NCBI RefSeq assembly: GCF_934202865.1
Contig: NZ_CAKPYL010000025.1
Location: 1-17,477 of the forward strand
DNA length: 17,477 bases
DNA from: an uncultured Fenollaria sp.
Lineage (GTDB): Bacteria; Bacillota; Clostridia; Tissierellales; Peptoniphilaceae
Reading direction: 5' to 3'
A program made the position numbers and the translations under genes. Under the pieces are notes generated by a model, which was not told where the DNA came from, searched no databases, and saw only the letters and a list, made by a program, of their open reading frames with translations. This document shows, one piece after another, positions 5,800-13,384 of the stretch. Each line of letters opens with the position of its first letter. Within the stretch, counting starts at the first letter, position 1.

Positions 5800-7017
5800 C
5801 TATGAAATAATACTAGTCATCGAGTCATACATTGGCTTAAATACCATCACAAGTATTAGCATAATCACAAGTCCCATGACAATTGTCATGAGTGGCTCGA
5901 TAGAATTTACAAACTTATCCAGTCTTCTCTTTAAGTCTCTCTTGTATAGTGACAAAACGTTTTCGATAATTTCAATTAAGTGCTCTGATTCATATCCTGT
6001 TATAAGTATGGTCTTGACATCGTCTAAGAATATCTGGCTAGAGTCAAGAACGTTTTGCAAGGTCTCTCCTTCGTTTAGCATCTTTGTCATTCTTTCGAAT
6101 TCTTTTCTTAAGTATACTAAGTCAAATTTTTTTGCAAAGAAATCGAAAATCTCATTAACTTTGCTGCCTGATCTAAGCATGCTAAGCATGTAATACAAAA
6201 TTCTGTAATTTACTCTATATTTATATAAACCGTTCTTCGATTCGAGTAAATATCTTTGTTTGACATAAAGGTAAGCGTCGTTCTTATTTAGTATCGCAAA
6301 AACTATTATTATTATAAATATAGCTGCGATATAGTATATGTAATGATTTTTAATTGAGTTGCTAACGACTAAAAGTATTCTTAAGCTATCAGGCATTAAG
6401 TTCATATCGTTATCAAATAGATAGGAAAATTGCGGTACTAAGAAGACTATAATCATAATTATAAAGGCAAGTAAAGTCAGCATTAAAAATTTTGGCTTTA
6501 TCATTATGTTGTTTATGGTGTTTTTATACTCTTCTTGTTCGTAAAGATTTTCACTGATCTCAAGTATTTGCTCTGATAAGTCCTTTGAGTTTTTGCTTGA
6601 CTTTATGTGCTCTGACTTTTCTGCTATCCTAAGGCTTAGTAGCGATAAATTGTCAAGTATATCAAGCTTGGCTAGTATGTCTGACAAAGTAAAGCCGTGT
6701 TCTATAAGCTCCTTGATTAGTAAATAATAATTCTTAAGTGGATCGCTAAGAGCTGATGAATTGTTATACATTTGCTCTAGGATTTGTGGCAAGTTATTAT
6801 TTATCTTTAGATTAAAAGCGATGATTCTAAAAAAGTTTGCTATATGCTTTTTGCTTACACTATTGATTTTAAGCGCTCTATAGATTTTCGCTGGTCTAAA
6901 ATATTTGACGTGCATAAAATCAATATCTTTTTCTTTAGTTAATTGAAAGGCTTCGTAAATGTTTTTAGCTCTTAAGCTTTCTGTCCTTCCATCTTCAAAA
7001 ATGATTTCAAATTTCAT
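5800..7017 (-). CDS. pilC: Type IV pilus platform protein PilC (GspF family)
   Basis: A 405-residue inner-membrane platform protein. After an N-terminal segment ('MKFEIIFEDGRTESLRAKNIYEAF', typical of GspF/PilC) come two copies of the T2SSF helical domain. The first has 'NNLPQILEQMYNN' and 'SDILAKLDILDNLSLLSLRIAEKSE'; the second has 'LRSGSKVNEIFDFFAKK' and 'LITGYESEHLIEIIENV'. Hydrophobic segments follow the first domain and lie at the C-terminus ('TIVMGLVIMLILVMVF'). I chose the ATG at 7017 because AGAGGG precedes it by eight bases and the family N-terminus starts there; an upstream in-frame start nine codons earlier lies deeper inside pilB. The gene overlaps pilB by 11 bases. It couples the PilB motor to pilin insertion. 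Confidence 0.93.
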   Translation of the reverse strand: MKFEIIFEDGRTESLRAKNIYEAFQLTKEKDIDFMHVKYFRPAKIYRALKINSVSKKHIANFFRIIAFNLKINNNLPQILEQMYNNSSALSDPLKNYYLLIKELIEHGFTLSDILAKLDILDNLSLLSLRIAEKSEHIKSSKNSKDLSEQILEISENLYEQEEYKNTINNIMIKPKFLMLTLLAFIIMIIVFLVPQFSYLFDNDMNLMPDSLRILLVVSNSIKNHYIYYIAAIFIIIIVFAILNKNDAYLYVKQRYLLESKNGLYKYRVNYRILYYMLSMLRSGSKVNEIFDFFAKKFDLVYLRKEFERMTKMLNEGETLQNVLDSSQIFLDDVKTILITGYESEHLIEIIENVLSLYKRDLKRRLDKFVNSIEPLMTIVMGLVIMLILVMVFKPMYDSMTSIIS

Positions 7018-8149
7018 TGATATCGCCCTCTTTGAACTCGTCATAAGTCTTCTTATCTATAAACTTATGCTCAAGCAGGTAATTTATCGAATCTTCAAAG
7101 CTAACGTAGTCAGTGAGCTTCTTCATCTCATTATAAATCTCACTTGTAAGCTTTGTATTATTCTTTAATAAAAGGTCTCTAATCTTGTCATTGATTAGCA
7201 TTATCTCGAAGACAGCAATTCTGCCATAGTACTCGCTCTCACTTGTATCATCAGCAAAATCAATATCTTCATACGATGACTTCAAACGCTTTACAAGACG
7301 TTGATTGACTATAGCGTTTAATGAGGTAAATAAATACGAAGCCTCTACATCCATCTCTAATAGTCTGTTGATGCTAGTTACGGGGCTCATACTATGTAGA
7401 GTCGTAATGATCTTGTGACCAGTTAGAGAAGCTCTTACAGCTATCTGTGCAGATTCTTCGTCTCTTATTTCGCCAATGGCTATGACATCAGGGTCCTGTC
7501 TAAGTATGGCCCTAAGTGTATTTGCAAATGTTATGTCCTTGTAGTCATGTATTTCAATTTGATCAATATCATTAACTCTGTACTCAACAGGGTCCTCAAC
7601 ACTGACTATGCTTAGACGCTCTTTGTCTAAGTTGTTAAGCATAGTATACATAGTTGAGTTCTTACCCGAGCCTGTTGGTCCAGTGATTATAGTCATTTGA
7701 TATTTATATTTAACTCTCTTTTTAAATAGTTCTTTTGCTTTCTCTGACAAACCAATATTGTCAATGGTAAACATCTCTTTATTATTTAAAATTCTTATAC
7801 AGATTTTCTCTCCATAAATAGCCTCGATAAAGGAAACCCTTAGGTCAACATCGCCGTGGCTAAATCTACCGTCTTGTGGTGCAAACTTAATCGCAGTGTC
7901 ACAATCAGACTTAATCTTGATTATATTGACAATGTTTTGATAAGAGCTTTTATTGATCTTTTTAAAAAATACAAGTTCGCCATCAATTCTAAGCCTAATC
8001 AATATATACTTATTATACGGTTCAAAGTGTATATCGCTAGCTCTATTATCAATGGCGTAGTCTATGGTATTTTTAATAAATTCTTCAGCTTTGCTACTTT
8101 GTATCTCTACTATGCCTTTATCGTCATATAGAGAAGATAATCTATTCAT
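7007..8149 (-). CDS. pilB: Type IV pilus extension ATPase PilB/ComGA (GspE family)
   Basis: A 380-residue secretion ATPase, the size of ComGA, lacking the long N-terminal domain of proteobacterial PilB. Visible are the N2 region 'AIDNRASDIHFEPY' and 'RLRIDGELV', Walker A 'GPTGSGKNST' (157-166), Asp box 'SVEDPVEYRVNDIDQIEI' (183-200), Walker B 'LRQDPDVIAIGEIRDEES' (216-233) and His box 'TGHKIITTLHSMSP' (243-256). In Walker A the residue after the essential Lys163 is Asn (codon AAC), where Ser or Thr normally coordinates magnesium. The tetracysteine zinc motif of many PilB proteins is absent: 'QRLVKRLKSSYED' continues without cysteines. It overlaps the trhP stop by eight bases and uses AAGGAAGG inside that gene as ribosome binding site. 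The assembly role (not retraction) is inferred from its position next to pilC and the pilin. Confidence 0.94.
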   Translation of the reverse strand: MNRLSSLYDDKGIVEIQSSKAEEFIKNTIDYAIDNRASDIHFEPYNKYILIRLRIDGELVFFKKINKSSYQNIVNIIKIKSDCDTAIKFAPQDGRFSHGDVDLRVSFIEAIYGEKICIRILNNKEMFTIDNIGLSEKAKELFKKRVKYKYQMTIITGPTGSGKNSTMYTMLNNLDKERLSIVSVEDPVEYRVNDIDQIEIHDYKDITFANTLRAILRQDPDVIAIGEIRDEESAQIAVRASLTGHKIITTLHSMSPVTSINRLLEMDVEASYLFTSLNAIVNQRLVKRLKSSYEDIDFADDTSESEYYGRIAVFEIMLINDKIRDLLLKNNTKLTSEIYNEMKKLTDYVSFEDSINYLLEHKFIDKKTYDEFKEGDINEI

Positions 8150-9377
8150 TGGCCTTCCTTCTAATCATATAATTATATTCTACTTTCTTATCATATGCTA
8201 GATAAGCTTCCTTCATAGGTGTATTTATATTGTCTACCTCGTTCATGTCTTCATCATAAATTTTGTTTATGGTGAATTTGTCATAAAATTTTGGTCCAAA
8301 TATTTCTACTTCGTCGCCAATAGAGAATTTATTTCTCTCTTGTACTTTCATTAGCTTTTTGTCTTCGTCATAATCAAGAACTTTAGCAACGAAATCATAT
8401 AATCTAATATATGAAGAATTGTCATAAGTTAATGAGGCTTCCTTATCATCGCCAAAGAAGAAGGCTGTAGTGAAGTCTCTATGACTAACTTTTTCTATCT
8501 CTTCTAGATATATATTATTGTCTCTATTGTAATTATATTTTTCAATATCTTCATAATAATCATCTATAGCTCTTCTATATTGATTAATGACTGTCGCTAC
8601 ATAGTATTCAGACTTTACTCTACCTTCGATTTTGAATGAATCAACTCCAGCTTCAATAAGCTCAGGAATATGGTTAATCATACAAAGGTCTTTTGAGTTC
8701 ATGATGTAAGAGCCATTTTCATCCTCTGTTATCTGGAAGTACTCTCCGGGTCTTTTCTCTTCCATAAGATAGTACTTGTATCTGCATGGATGAGCGCAGT
8801 CGCCCATATTAGCGCTTCTTCCTGTCATGTAGTTTGATAAAAGGCATCTACCTGAGTAACTCATGCACATTGCTCCATGAACAAAAGTCTCGATCATGAT
8901 ACTGTCTTTTACTTTATCTTTTATCTCTTTTATTTCTTTTAAACTTAATTCTCTTGCCAAGATAACTCTATCTGCCCCAAGACTCTTCCAGAACTCAACT
9001 GTAGCTGTATTTGTGATATTTGCTTGAGTGCTAATATGAATTTCTTTCTTTGGCGCAAGCGTTTTTACCTTTTGAAATATACCTGGGTCTGAGACTATAA
9101 ATGCGTCTACACCTGCTTCGTCTAAGCTTTGTATATACTCGTCAATGCCTTCAAGGTCCTTGTTATGTGAAATTACATTTAGTGTTAAATAAACTTTTTT
9201 ATCTAAATCATGAGCAAGCTTTGTTGCTTCCTTTATATCGTCTAAGCTAAAATTTTTAGAAGCAGTCCTTAAACCTAGCTTGTCTCCAGCTAAGTAAACA
9301 GCATCAGCTCCATATTGTATCGCAGTTTTAAACTTTTCTAAGTCTCCTGCTGGTGCTAGTAATTCTACTTTTTTCAT
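8142..9377 (-). CDS. trhP: U32 family protein, probable tRNA U34 hydroxylation protein TrhP (YrrO type)
   Basis: A 411-residue protein of the U32 'peptidase' family. The start 'MKKVELLAPAGDLEKFKTAI' is diagnostic, as is the signature 'ETFVHGAMCMSYSGRCLLSN' (163-182). 'GDCAHPCR' (192-199), Cys232 in 'KDLCMINHIPEL' and 'SFKIEGRVKSEYYVATV' follow. Cys171, Cys178, Cys194/198 and Cys232 are the likely iron-sulfur ligands. Family members TrhP (E. coli YegQ, B. subtilis YrrN/YrrO) are required for prephenate-dependent 5-hydroxyuridine formation at tRNA position 34; others act on 23S rRNA (RlhA) or are annotated as collagenases. Its place directly after trmR, whose enzyme methylates ho5U, favours TrhP. 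One base separates it from trmR, and AGGAAGGAG serves as ribosome binding site. Confidence 0.88.
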   Translation of the reverse strand: MKKVELLAPAGDLEKFKTAIQYGADAVYLAGDKLGLRTASKNFSLDDIKEATKLAHDLDKKVYLTLNVISHNKDLEGIDEYIQSLDEAGVDAFIVSDPGIFQKVKTLAPKKEIHISTQANITNTATVEFWKSLGADRVILARELSLKEIKEIKDKVKDSIMIETFVHGAMCMSYSGRCLLSNYMTGRSANMGDCAHPCRYKYYLMEEKRPGEYFQITEDENGSYIMNSKDLCMINHIPELIEAGVDSFKIEGRVKSEYYVATVINQYRRAIDDYYEDIEKYNYNRDNNIYLEEIEKVSHRDFTTAFFFGDDKEASLTYDNSSYIRLYDFVAKVLDYDEDKKLMKVQERNKFSIGDEVEIFGPKFYDKFTINKIYDEDMNEVDNINTPMKEAYLAYDKKVEYNYMIRRKANE

Positions 9378-9378
9378 C

Positions 9379-10029
9379 TTACTCCTTCCTTAAAAGCAAT
9401 AAGCCATCGTGAACAGTAAGTAGACTCGCTGTAAACCTCTTATCGCTTTTAACATCTTCTATAAATTTTTTTAAATTCTTTATTATGGTTCTATATCTTT
9501 TATTGTCTTCGTCTTTAGCTACATAGCCTCTAAATAAGATATTGTCAATAAGTATTATAGCATTCTCACTTGTTAAGTCATAAACTAAGTTTAGATACTC
9601 TTCATACTGTGACTTGTTTGCATCGATGAAGCAGAAATCAAATTTTTCTTCTATTTCTCCATTAGTCATGCTTCTCAATACACTTATAGCATCGTCATTG
9701 ACAGCTTTTATCTTATTTTCACTATCATATTTTTCAAGATTCTCTTCTAATATCTTGAATGTGTCTTCATCTTTTTCTATGGTAAATATATTAGCTCCTG
9801 ATGCTTTTTGCATAAGCAGAGATGAATAGCCTATAGCCGAGCCTATCTCTAATATATTCTTTGGCTTAATCGTTTTTAGTAAAAGCTCTAGAAATCTAGC
9901 CACATCCTGCGAGACTATAGGAACTCTATTTGCTTCAGCATAGTCTACTAAATCTCTAAACTTTTCTCTCTCTGAAGAAAACTCTTCTACATAGCAAAAA
10001 ACATCTTCATCAATAAACTGACTAATCAT
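9379..10029 (-). CDS. trmR: Class I SAM-dependent O-methyltransferase, probable tRNA 5-hydroxyuridine methyltransferase TrmR
   Basis: A 216-residue methyltransferase of the O-methyltransferase family 3 (YrrM) type. The SAM-binding motif is 'PKNILEIGSAIGYSSLLM', followed by the acidic 'IFTIEKDED' and the metal-site motif 'FDFCFIDANKSQYEEYL'; 'AIILIDNILFRGYV' is also typical. B. subtilis TrmR methylates 5-hydroxyuridine at tRNA position 34 to 5-methoxyuridine. The gene order mltG-trmR-U32 protein matches yrrL-yrrM-yrrN/O of B. subtilis. The ATG at 10029 overlaps the mltG stop by eight bases; a longer in-frame reading inside mltG would add an unconserved extension. The ribosome binding site is weak, so translation is probably coupled to mltG. 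Confidence 0.88.
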   Translation of the reverse strand: MISQFIDEDVFCYVEEFSSEREKFRDLVDYAEANRVPIVSQDVARFLELLLKTIKPKNILEIGSAIGYSSLLMQKASGANIFTIEKDEDTFKILEENLEKYDSENKIKAVNDDAISVLRSMTNGEIEEKFDFCFIDANKSQYEEYLNLVYDLTSENAIILIDNILFRGYVAKDEDNKRYRTIIKNLKKFIEDVKSDKRFTASLLTVHDGLLLLRKE

Positions 10030-11053
10030 TATTACTCTTATAATCCTTTTTATCTTCAAGGAACTTATTGTAGTCTGAAGAGAAGTTATGTCCACCATCT
10101 GAGCCAGGCTTAACTACAAAGTATAAATAGTCAACATCAGCTGGATGAAGGCTCGCAACGATTGACGCTTCGCCAGGATTGCAAATAGGTGCAGGTGGCA
10201 AACCATCATGTGTGTATGTGTTATATGGCGAATCGATCTTTAAGTCTTCATTACTTAAGTTAGGCTTTCTCTCACCAAGCGCGTATTGAATTGTAGCGCA
10301 GGATTGAAGCCTGATATTTTTATCAATTCTATTTAAGAATACTTTTGCAATGATAGGTCTTTCTTCTTCAAGCTTTGCTTCTCTCTCTACAATTGATGCT
10401 AAAGTTATTAGCTTATTTAAGTCGTCAACTTCAGAGCTAATCTTTGCATAAATATTATTAAATGCATTTAGCATCATAGTTATGATCTCTTCGCTGCTTG
10501 AGCCCATGGCAATATCATAAGTTGCTGGGAACAAAAAGCCTTCCAAGCTATCATTATTTATGCTAGATAAAAATTCATATTTTTCTTTATATTTATCTAC
10601 ATTTTTACATTCATTTAAGAAATCTTCGCTAGATACTAAGCCCTTTTCCTCAAGTCTTTCTGCTATACGAGTAAGCTCAAAGCCCTCTGGTATGGTAACT
10701 TTAACAGTTTCGCCCTTTGAAGCTTCTTCTGCTTCACCAGCAATTATATTAGCTATTTCTAATAAAGTCATTGATTTTTTTACCTTAAACGTACCGCTCT
10801 TGATATGCTTTTCAAGGTCGTTTTCCTTTAGCACATCTTTAAAAGCAGTACCATTCCTAATGATTTTGTTCTCATAAAGCTCTCTAGCTACATAAGACGC
10901 ACCGCTACCTTCAGGTATTTCTATAGTATATTCAGTATCATCGTTTGGGTCATAAGGCTTATACAGGCCTGATATGCATGAGTTTACCTTCCATATAATT
11001 GCAAGAACTATAAGTATTAGTACAGTTATTGTAATTATTCTTCTTTTTTTCAT
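10022..11053 (-). CDS. mltG: Endolytic murein transglycosylase MltG (YceG family)
   Basis: A 343-residue membrane-anchored enzyme that cleaves nascent peptidoglycan strands and so sets glycan length. A basic start (MKKRR) and one membrane helix (about 7-22) give an N-in, C-out topology. A LysM-like region ('IPEGSGASYVARELYENKII', 'IPEGFELTRIAERL') precedes the YceG catalytic domain. That domain shows 'EGFLFPATYDI', the catalytic-Glu motif 'LASIVEREAK' (218-227), 'RLQSCATIQYALG', 'SPYNTYTHDGLPPAPICNPG' and 'HNFSSDYNKF', all family hallmarks. The ATG overlaps the queT stop by one base (TAATG), with AAAGGTGA as ribosome binding site. The pairing with trmR downstream is conserved in Firmicutes. 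Confidence 0.96.
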   Translation of the reverse strand: MKKRRIITITVLILIVLAIIWKVNSCISGLYKPYDPNDDTEYTIEIPEGSGASYVARELYENKIIRNGTAFKDVLKENDLEKHIKSGTFKVKKSMTLLEIANIIAGEAEEASKGETVKVTIPEGFELTRIAERLEEKGLVSSEDFLNECKNVDKYKEKYEFLSSINNDSLEGFLFPATYDIAMGSSSEEIITMMLNAFNNIYAKISSEVDDLNKLITLASIVEREAKLEEERPIIAKVFLNRIDKNIRLQSCATIQYALGERKPNLSNEDLKIDSPYNTYTHDGLPPAPICNPGEASIVASLHPADVDYLYFVVKPGSDGGHNFSSDYNKFLEDKKDYKSNND

Positions 11054-11550
11054 TAAATCACCTTTTTTAATCTTTTATCGTAAATATAATAAATCAATGA
11101 TCCAAATACTACAACGCTTATCGCTTCTCCACCCATGATTCCTAAAACTGTTGTAAAATATGGTATATTTGAGAAATATGAAACCCATATTGATACTAAG
11201 AAACCATTTAAAATAATCGGTGGTAACATTGCTAAGTATTTAGATTTTGCTTTTCTTGTTAAATATGCTGCGAGTAATGTAACTAAACTTCCGCATATAA
11301 TATCTATCATGCCATAGCCTGACATAAATGATAAGAAGATGTTTGAGATTAAACATCCTACGAATAGTCCAGGTACTGCAGCTGCTTCCATTAGTGGAAG
11401 AACTGTAAGTCCTTCTGCTAGTCTTAATTGTATTGGTCCAAATGTCAATTGTTGGAACGGTAATACTGTTTGTAATAGTATTAGTATTGTATATAGTGTA
11501 GCGATTAGTGCCGCTTTTGTAATTGTCTTTGTACTTGTTTTAGTGTTCAA
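11053..11550 (-). CDS. queT: QueT family queuosine-precursor transporter (ECF S component)
   Basis: A 165-residue integral membrane protein, mostly hydrophobic, with about five to six membrane segments. The QueT signature is clear: 'LTFGPIQLRLAEGLTVLPL' followed by 'AAAVPGLFVGCLISN' and 'GMIDIICGSLVTLLAAYLTR'. QueT proteins are predicted substrate-binding subunits that work with a shared energy-coupling-factor module (encoded elsewhere) to import a queuosine precursor. The start is TTG (11550-11548), seven bases after AGGGGAG (11558-11564). An ATG closer to that site (11555) gives only Met-Ile-stop. No preQ1 riboswitch fits between rnpB and this start, although queT genes are often controlled by one. 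It is the first protein gene of the mltG-trmR-trhP-pilus transcription unit. Confidence 0.9.
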   Translation of the reverse strand: MNTKTSTKTITKAALIATLYTILILLQTVLPFQQLTFGPIQLRLAEGLTVLPLMEAAAVPGLFVGCLISNIFLSFMSGYGMIDIICGSLVTLLAAYLTRKAKSKYLAMLPPIILNGFLVSIWVSYFSNIPYFTTVLGIMGGEAISVVVFGSLIYYIYDKRLKKVI

Positions 11551-11557
11551 ATCATTG

Positions 11558-11564
11558 CTCCCCT
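11558..11564 (-). promoter_or_regulatory. Ribosome binding site fixing the TTG start of queT
   Basis: AGGGGAG on the minus strand lies seven bases before TTG at 11550. The intervening ATG (11555-11553) is only two bases from the site and opens a frame closed by TGA after one more codon. That TGA overlaps the TTG, so the TTG is the plausible start. Confidence 0.7.
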
Positions 11565-11580
11565 GTTGAAAATTTATGTA

Positions 11581-11912
11581 AATGAGTAAACCTATAAGCC
11601 GTGTTCTGTATTAGATGGTTATCTATCTAGTTTTAGCGTTACCACTAAAATCAAGCAACTTACCTTACAGGAGGTTACGAGCAGCAACCTTTGATCCTTG
11701 TTTGTTTTGCTCCGAATGGGGTTTACATGTCACCTTTAGTCGCCTAAAAGTAGGTAGTCTCTTACACTGCCTTTCCACCCTTACCAATATGGCGGTTTAT
11801 TTCTGTTGCACTATCCTTGAAGTCACCTTCACTGGACGTTATCCAGCATTCTGCTCTATGGAGCACGGACTTTCCTCATGCCTAAGCACGCACCCATCTG
11901 GTTTACTCATTA
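11581..11912 (-). ncRNA. rnpB: RNase P RNA, bacterial type A
   Basis: This is the catalytic RNA that removes 5' leaders from pre-tRNAs. On the minus strand the P1 helix is formed by AATGAGTAAAC (11911-11901) and its complement at the 3' end (11591-11581). Conserved blocks are GAGGAAAGTCCG (11877-11866), AGTGCAACAGAAATAAACCG (within 11791-11814) and ACAGAACACGGCTTATAGG (11609-11591). The early part reads ATGCTGGATAACGTCCAG, the P-loop order of type A RNase P, not the Bacillus type B. Length is about 331 bases, slightly short for type A. No U-tract terminator follows; the queT ribosome binding site begins 16 bases after the 3' end. End positions are estimates from P1 pairing. Confidence 0.96.
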
Positions 11913-11920
11913 CATTTTTA

Positions 11921-11949
11921 ATTATACTACAAAATTTATAAAATTTCTA
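11921..11949 (-). promoter_or_regulatory. Probable rnpB promoter
   Basis: A perfect -10 box TATAAT (11926-11921) lies about seven bases before the expected 5' end of the RNase P RNA. Seventeen bases upstream is TAGAAA (11949-11944), a weak match to TTGACA, which overlaps the stop codon of the Nif3-family gene. The AT-rich surroundings and lack of a leader support this as the rnpB promoter; read-through from the upstream operon is also possible. Confidence 0.65.
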
Positions 11950-12714
11950 TAATATTTCTATATTATCAGTAAAAGAAGAAAAATTTTTAATGATCTCTGC
12001 GTCTTCAAAATCTTTCTTGATAAGCTCTTCCATGATATTAACGAAAGCACTTTCGCTACTGTTATGGTCTTGCATAATTAAGTTGATCTTTGCGTTTCTT
12101 AACGCTTGTACATCATGGTAGCCTAGGTCAGATGTTATAAGAGTATCAGGTCTTGCCTCAAGAACATTGTCTAAGAAGTCCTTGCCGCTACCATTTAATA
12201 TCATTACTCTAGTGTTCTTATCATTGTTTTTATATACTTGAATGTACTTTGCCATGTTTATAGTTTTGATTCTATTAGCTAAACTCATTAGATCCATATC
12301 ATTAATCTCGCCCGCTATTCCATAACCCAAGTCATCATCTACTTTGATGGCAAAGTCTGTATTTGTCAAATTTAATTTATCTTCATAAAATTTATAAAAG
12401 CCTGCTCTTTGTATATCAAAGGAAGTGTGTGCACTGTAGTAGATTATGTCATGTTTAATCATCTCTTTAATAAGCTTAGAGCTGGCACTCATGTCAATCT
12501 CTTTTATGCCTTTAAAAATTAAAGGATGATGCGTTATGACCATATCCACATCATACAGTTCATTAATATTATCATATAAGAGATCAACGCTTAAGTAAAT
12601 TTTATTAATATCTTCTTTATCTGCATCTATAATGAGTCCAGAATTGTCCCAAGACTCTGCGTGCTCCTTCGGGAAGATGCTTTCAATTGCACTAATAATT
12701 TTATCTTTTTTCAT
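11947..12714 (-). CDS. Nif3-like dinuclear metal centre protein
   Basis: A 255-residue protein of the Nif3/YqfO family (often named 'GTP cyclohydrolase I type 2'), whose cellular role is unsettled. Conserved metal-site elements are present: 'AESWDNSGLII', 'DMVITHHPLIFKGI', 'SAHTSFDI', and near the C-terminus 'DTLITSDLGYHDVQAL' and 'QDHNSSESAFV', which supply the His and Glu ligands. It is the compact form without the extra PII-like insert found in longer Bacillus members. It overlaps trmK by 14 bases, with GGAG as ribosome binding site. The trmK-Nif3 pair is a widely conserved arrangement in Firmicutes. It is the last gene of the PSRP-dgt-dnaG-rpoD unit, and no terminator follows before rnpB. 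Confidence 0.93.
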   Translation of the reverse strand: MKKDKIISAIESIFPKEHAESWDNSGLIIDADKEDINKIYLSVDLLYDNINELYDVDMVITHHPLIFKGIKEIDMSASSKLIKEMIKHDIIYYSAHTSFDIQRAGFYKFYEDKLNLTNTDFAIKVDDDLGYGIAGEINDMDLMSLANRIKTINMAKYIQVYKNNDKNTRVMILNGSGKDFLDNVLEARPDTLITSDLGYHDVQALRNAKINLIMQDHNSSESAFVNIMEELIKKDFEDAEIIKNFSSFTDNIEIL

Positions 12715-13384
12715 TGATCTTCTCCATGTATTGTATAATTTTATTTAATTCTTCTTCTAGTTCATTATACTTACTAAAGTTCTTTTCTTTATTAATCTTT
12801 TGAAGTATAGACTTTATATTTTTAATTTCATTATCATAATAAGTATTTAAGTAAGAAATATCATTTCTATCAAAGTTTACAGGAAACTTATAATCATCTA
12901 CATTGGTCTTTTTATTACTTATCTCATAGAGCCTATAGTACTTGTCTTTCTCTATGAATAGACGCTCTTTTTCTATAAAGAAATCATTGTCCATAAAGTA
13001 CTTTCTTATGTTTGAGCCTTCACCCATGGCTTGCAAAATAATATGCTTAAAGTGCCTTACTTTGTCAATGCTATCATTTAGTATACTTATTATAGTCTCT
13101 TCACCCATGCCAGCGATTAAAAGCGTGTCATAAAAGCTTGTATCGATATCATTGAGACCATCGCTCACAATGAACTTAACTTTGTCTTTGTACTTTTCTC
13201 CTGATAATAGCATCTGAGCCTTTTCAAGTGATTTTTCACTAATATCGCTCTCTATAACTTTGACTATGGTATTTGAGTCTAAAAGCATCTTAGCGATGTA
13301 GCCGTGATCACAGCCAACATCGACTAAAGATGATCCTTCTTTAACTGATTTCGCTATCTCAGTAAGTCTAAAAGAATAATTCAT
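12701..13384 (-). CDS. trmK: tRNA (adenine-22-N1)-methyltransferase TrmK
   Basis: A 227-residue SAM-dependent methyltransferase that makes m1A at tRNA position 22. The N-terminal catalytic domain shows motif I 'SLVDVGCDHGYIAKMLL', then 'VIESDISEKSLEKAQ', 'KFIVSDGLND' and 'TLLIAGMGEETIISIL'. 'ILQAMGEGSNIRKYFMDNDF' and 'IEKDKYYRLYEI' are characteristic of the family. The C-terminal part (about 160-225) is a charged, probably coiled-coil region. Its ATG overlaps the rpoD stop by one base (TAATG), so translation is probably coupled; no strong ribosome binding site is seen. Confidence 0.95.
   Translation of the reverse strand: MNYSFRLTEIAKSVKEGSSLVDVGCDHGYIAKMLLDSNTIVKVIESDISEKSLEKAQMLLSGEKYKDKVKFIVSDGLNDIDTSFYDTLLIAGMGEETIISILNDSIDKVRHFKHIILQAMGEGSNIRKYFMDNDFFIEKERLFIEKDKYYRLYEISNKKTNVDDYKFPVNFDRNDISYLNTYYDNEIKNIKSILQKINKEKNFSKYNELEEELNKIIQYMEKINEKR

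Noticed and set aside
5633..6193. Plus-strand open frame of 186 codons across the pilin/pilC junction
   Set aside because: It is antisense to two well-supported genes, Ser-rich as expected from the complementary frame, and matches no family I know.
11551..11580. A preQ1 riboswitch upstream of queT
   Set aside because: Only about 30 bases lie between rnpB and the start, mostly taken by the ribosome binding site; no C-rich pseudoknot sequence is seen.
11615..11941. Open frame of 108 codons on the plus strand
   Set aside because: It is the antisense of the RNase P RNA and has no ribosome binding site or coding character.
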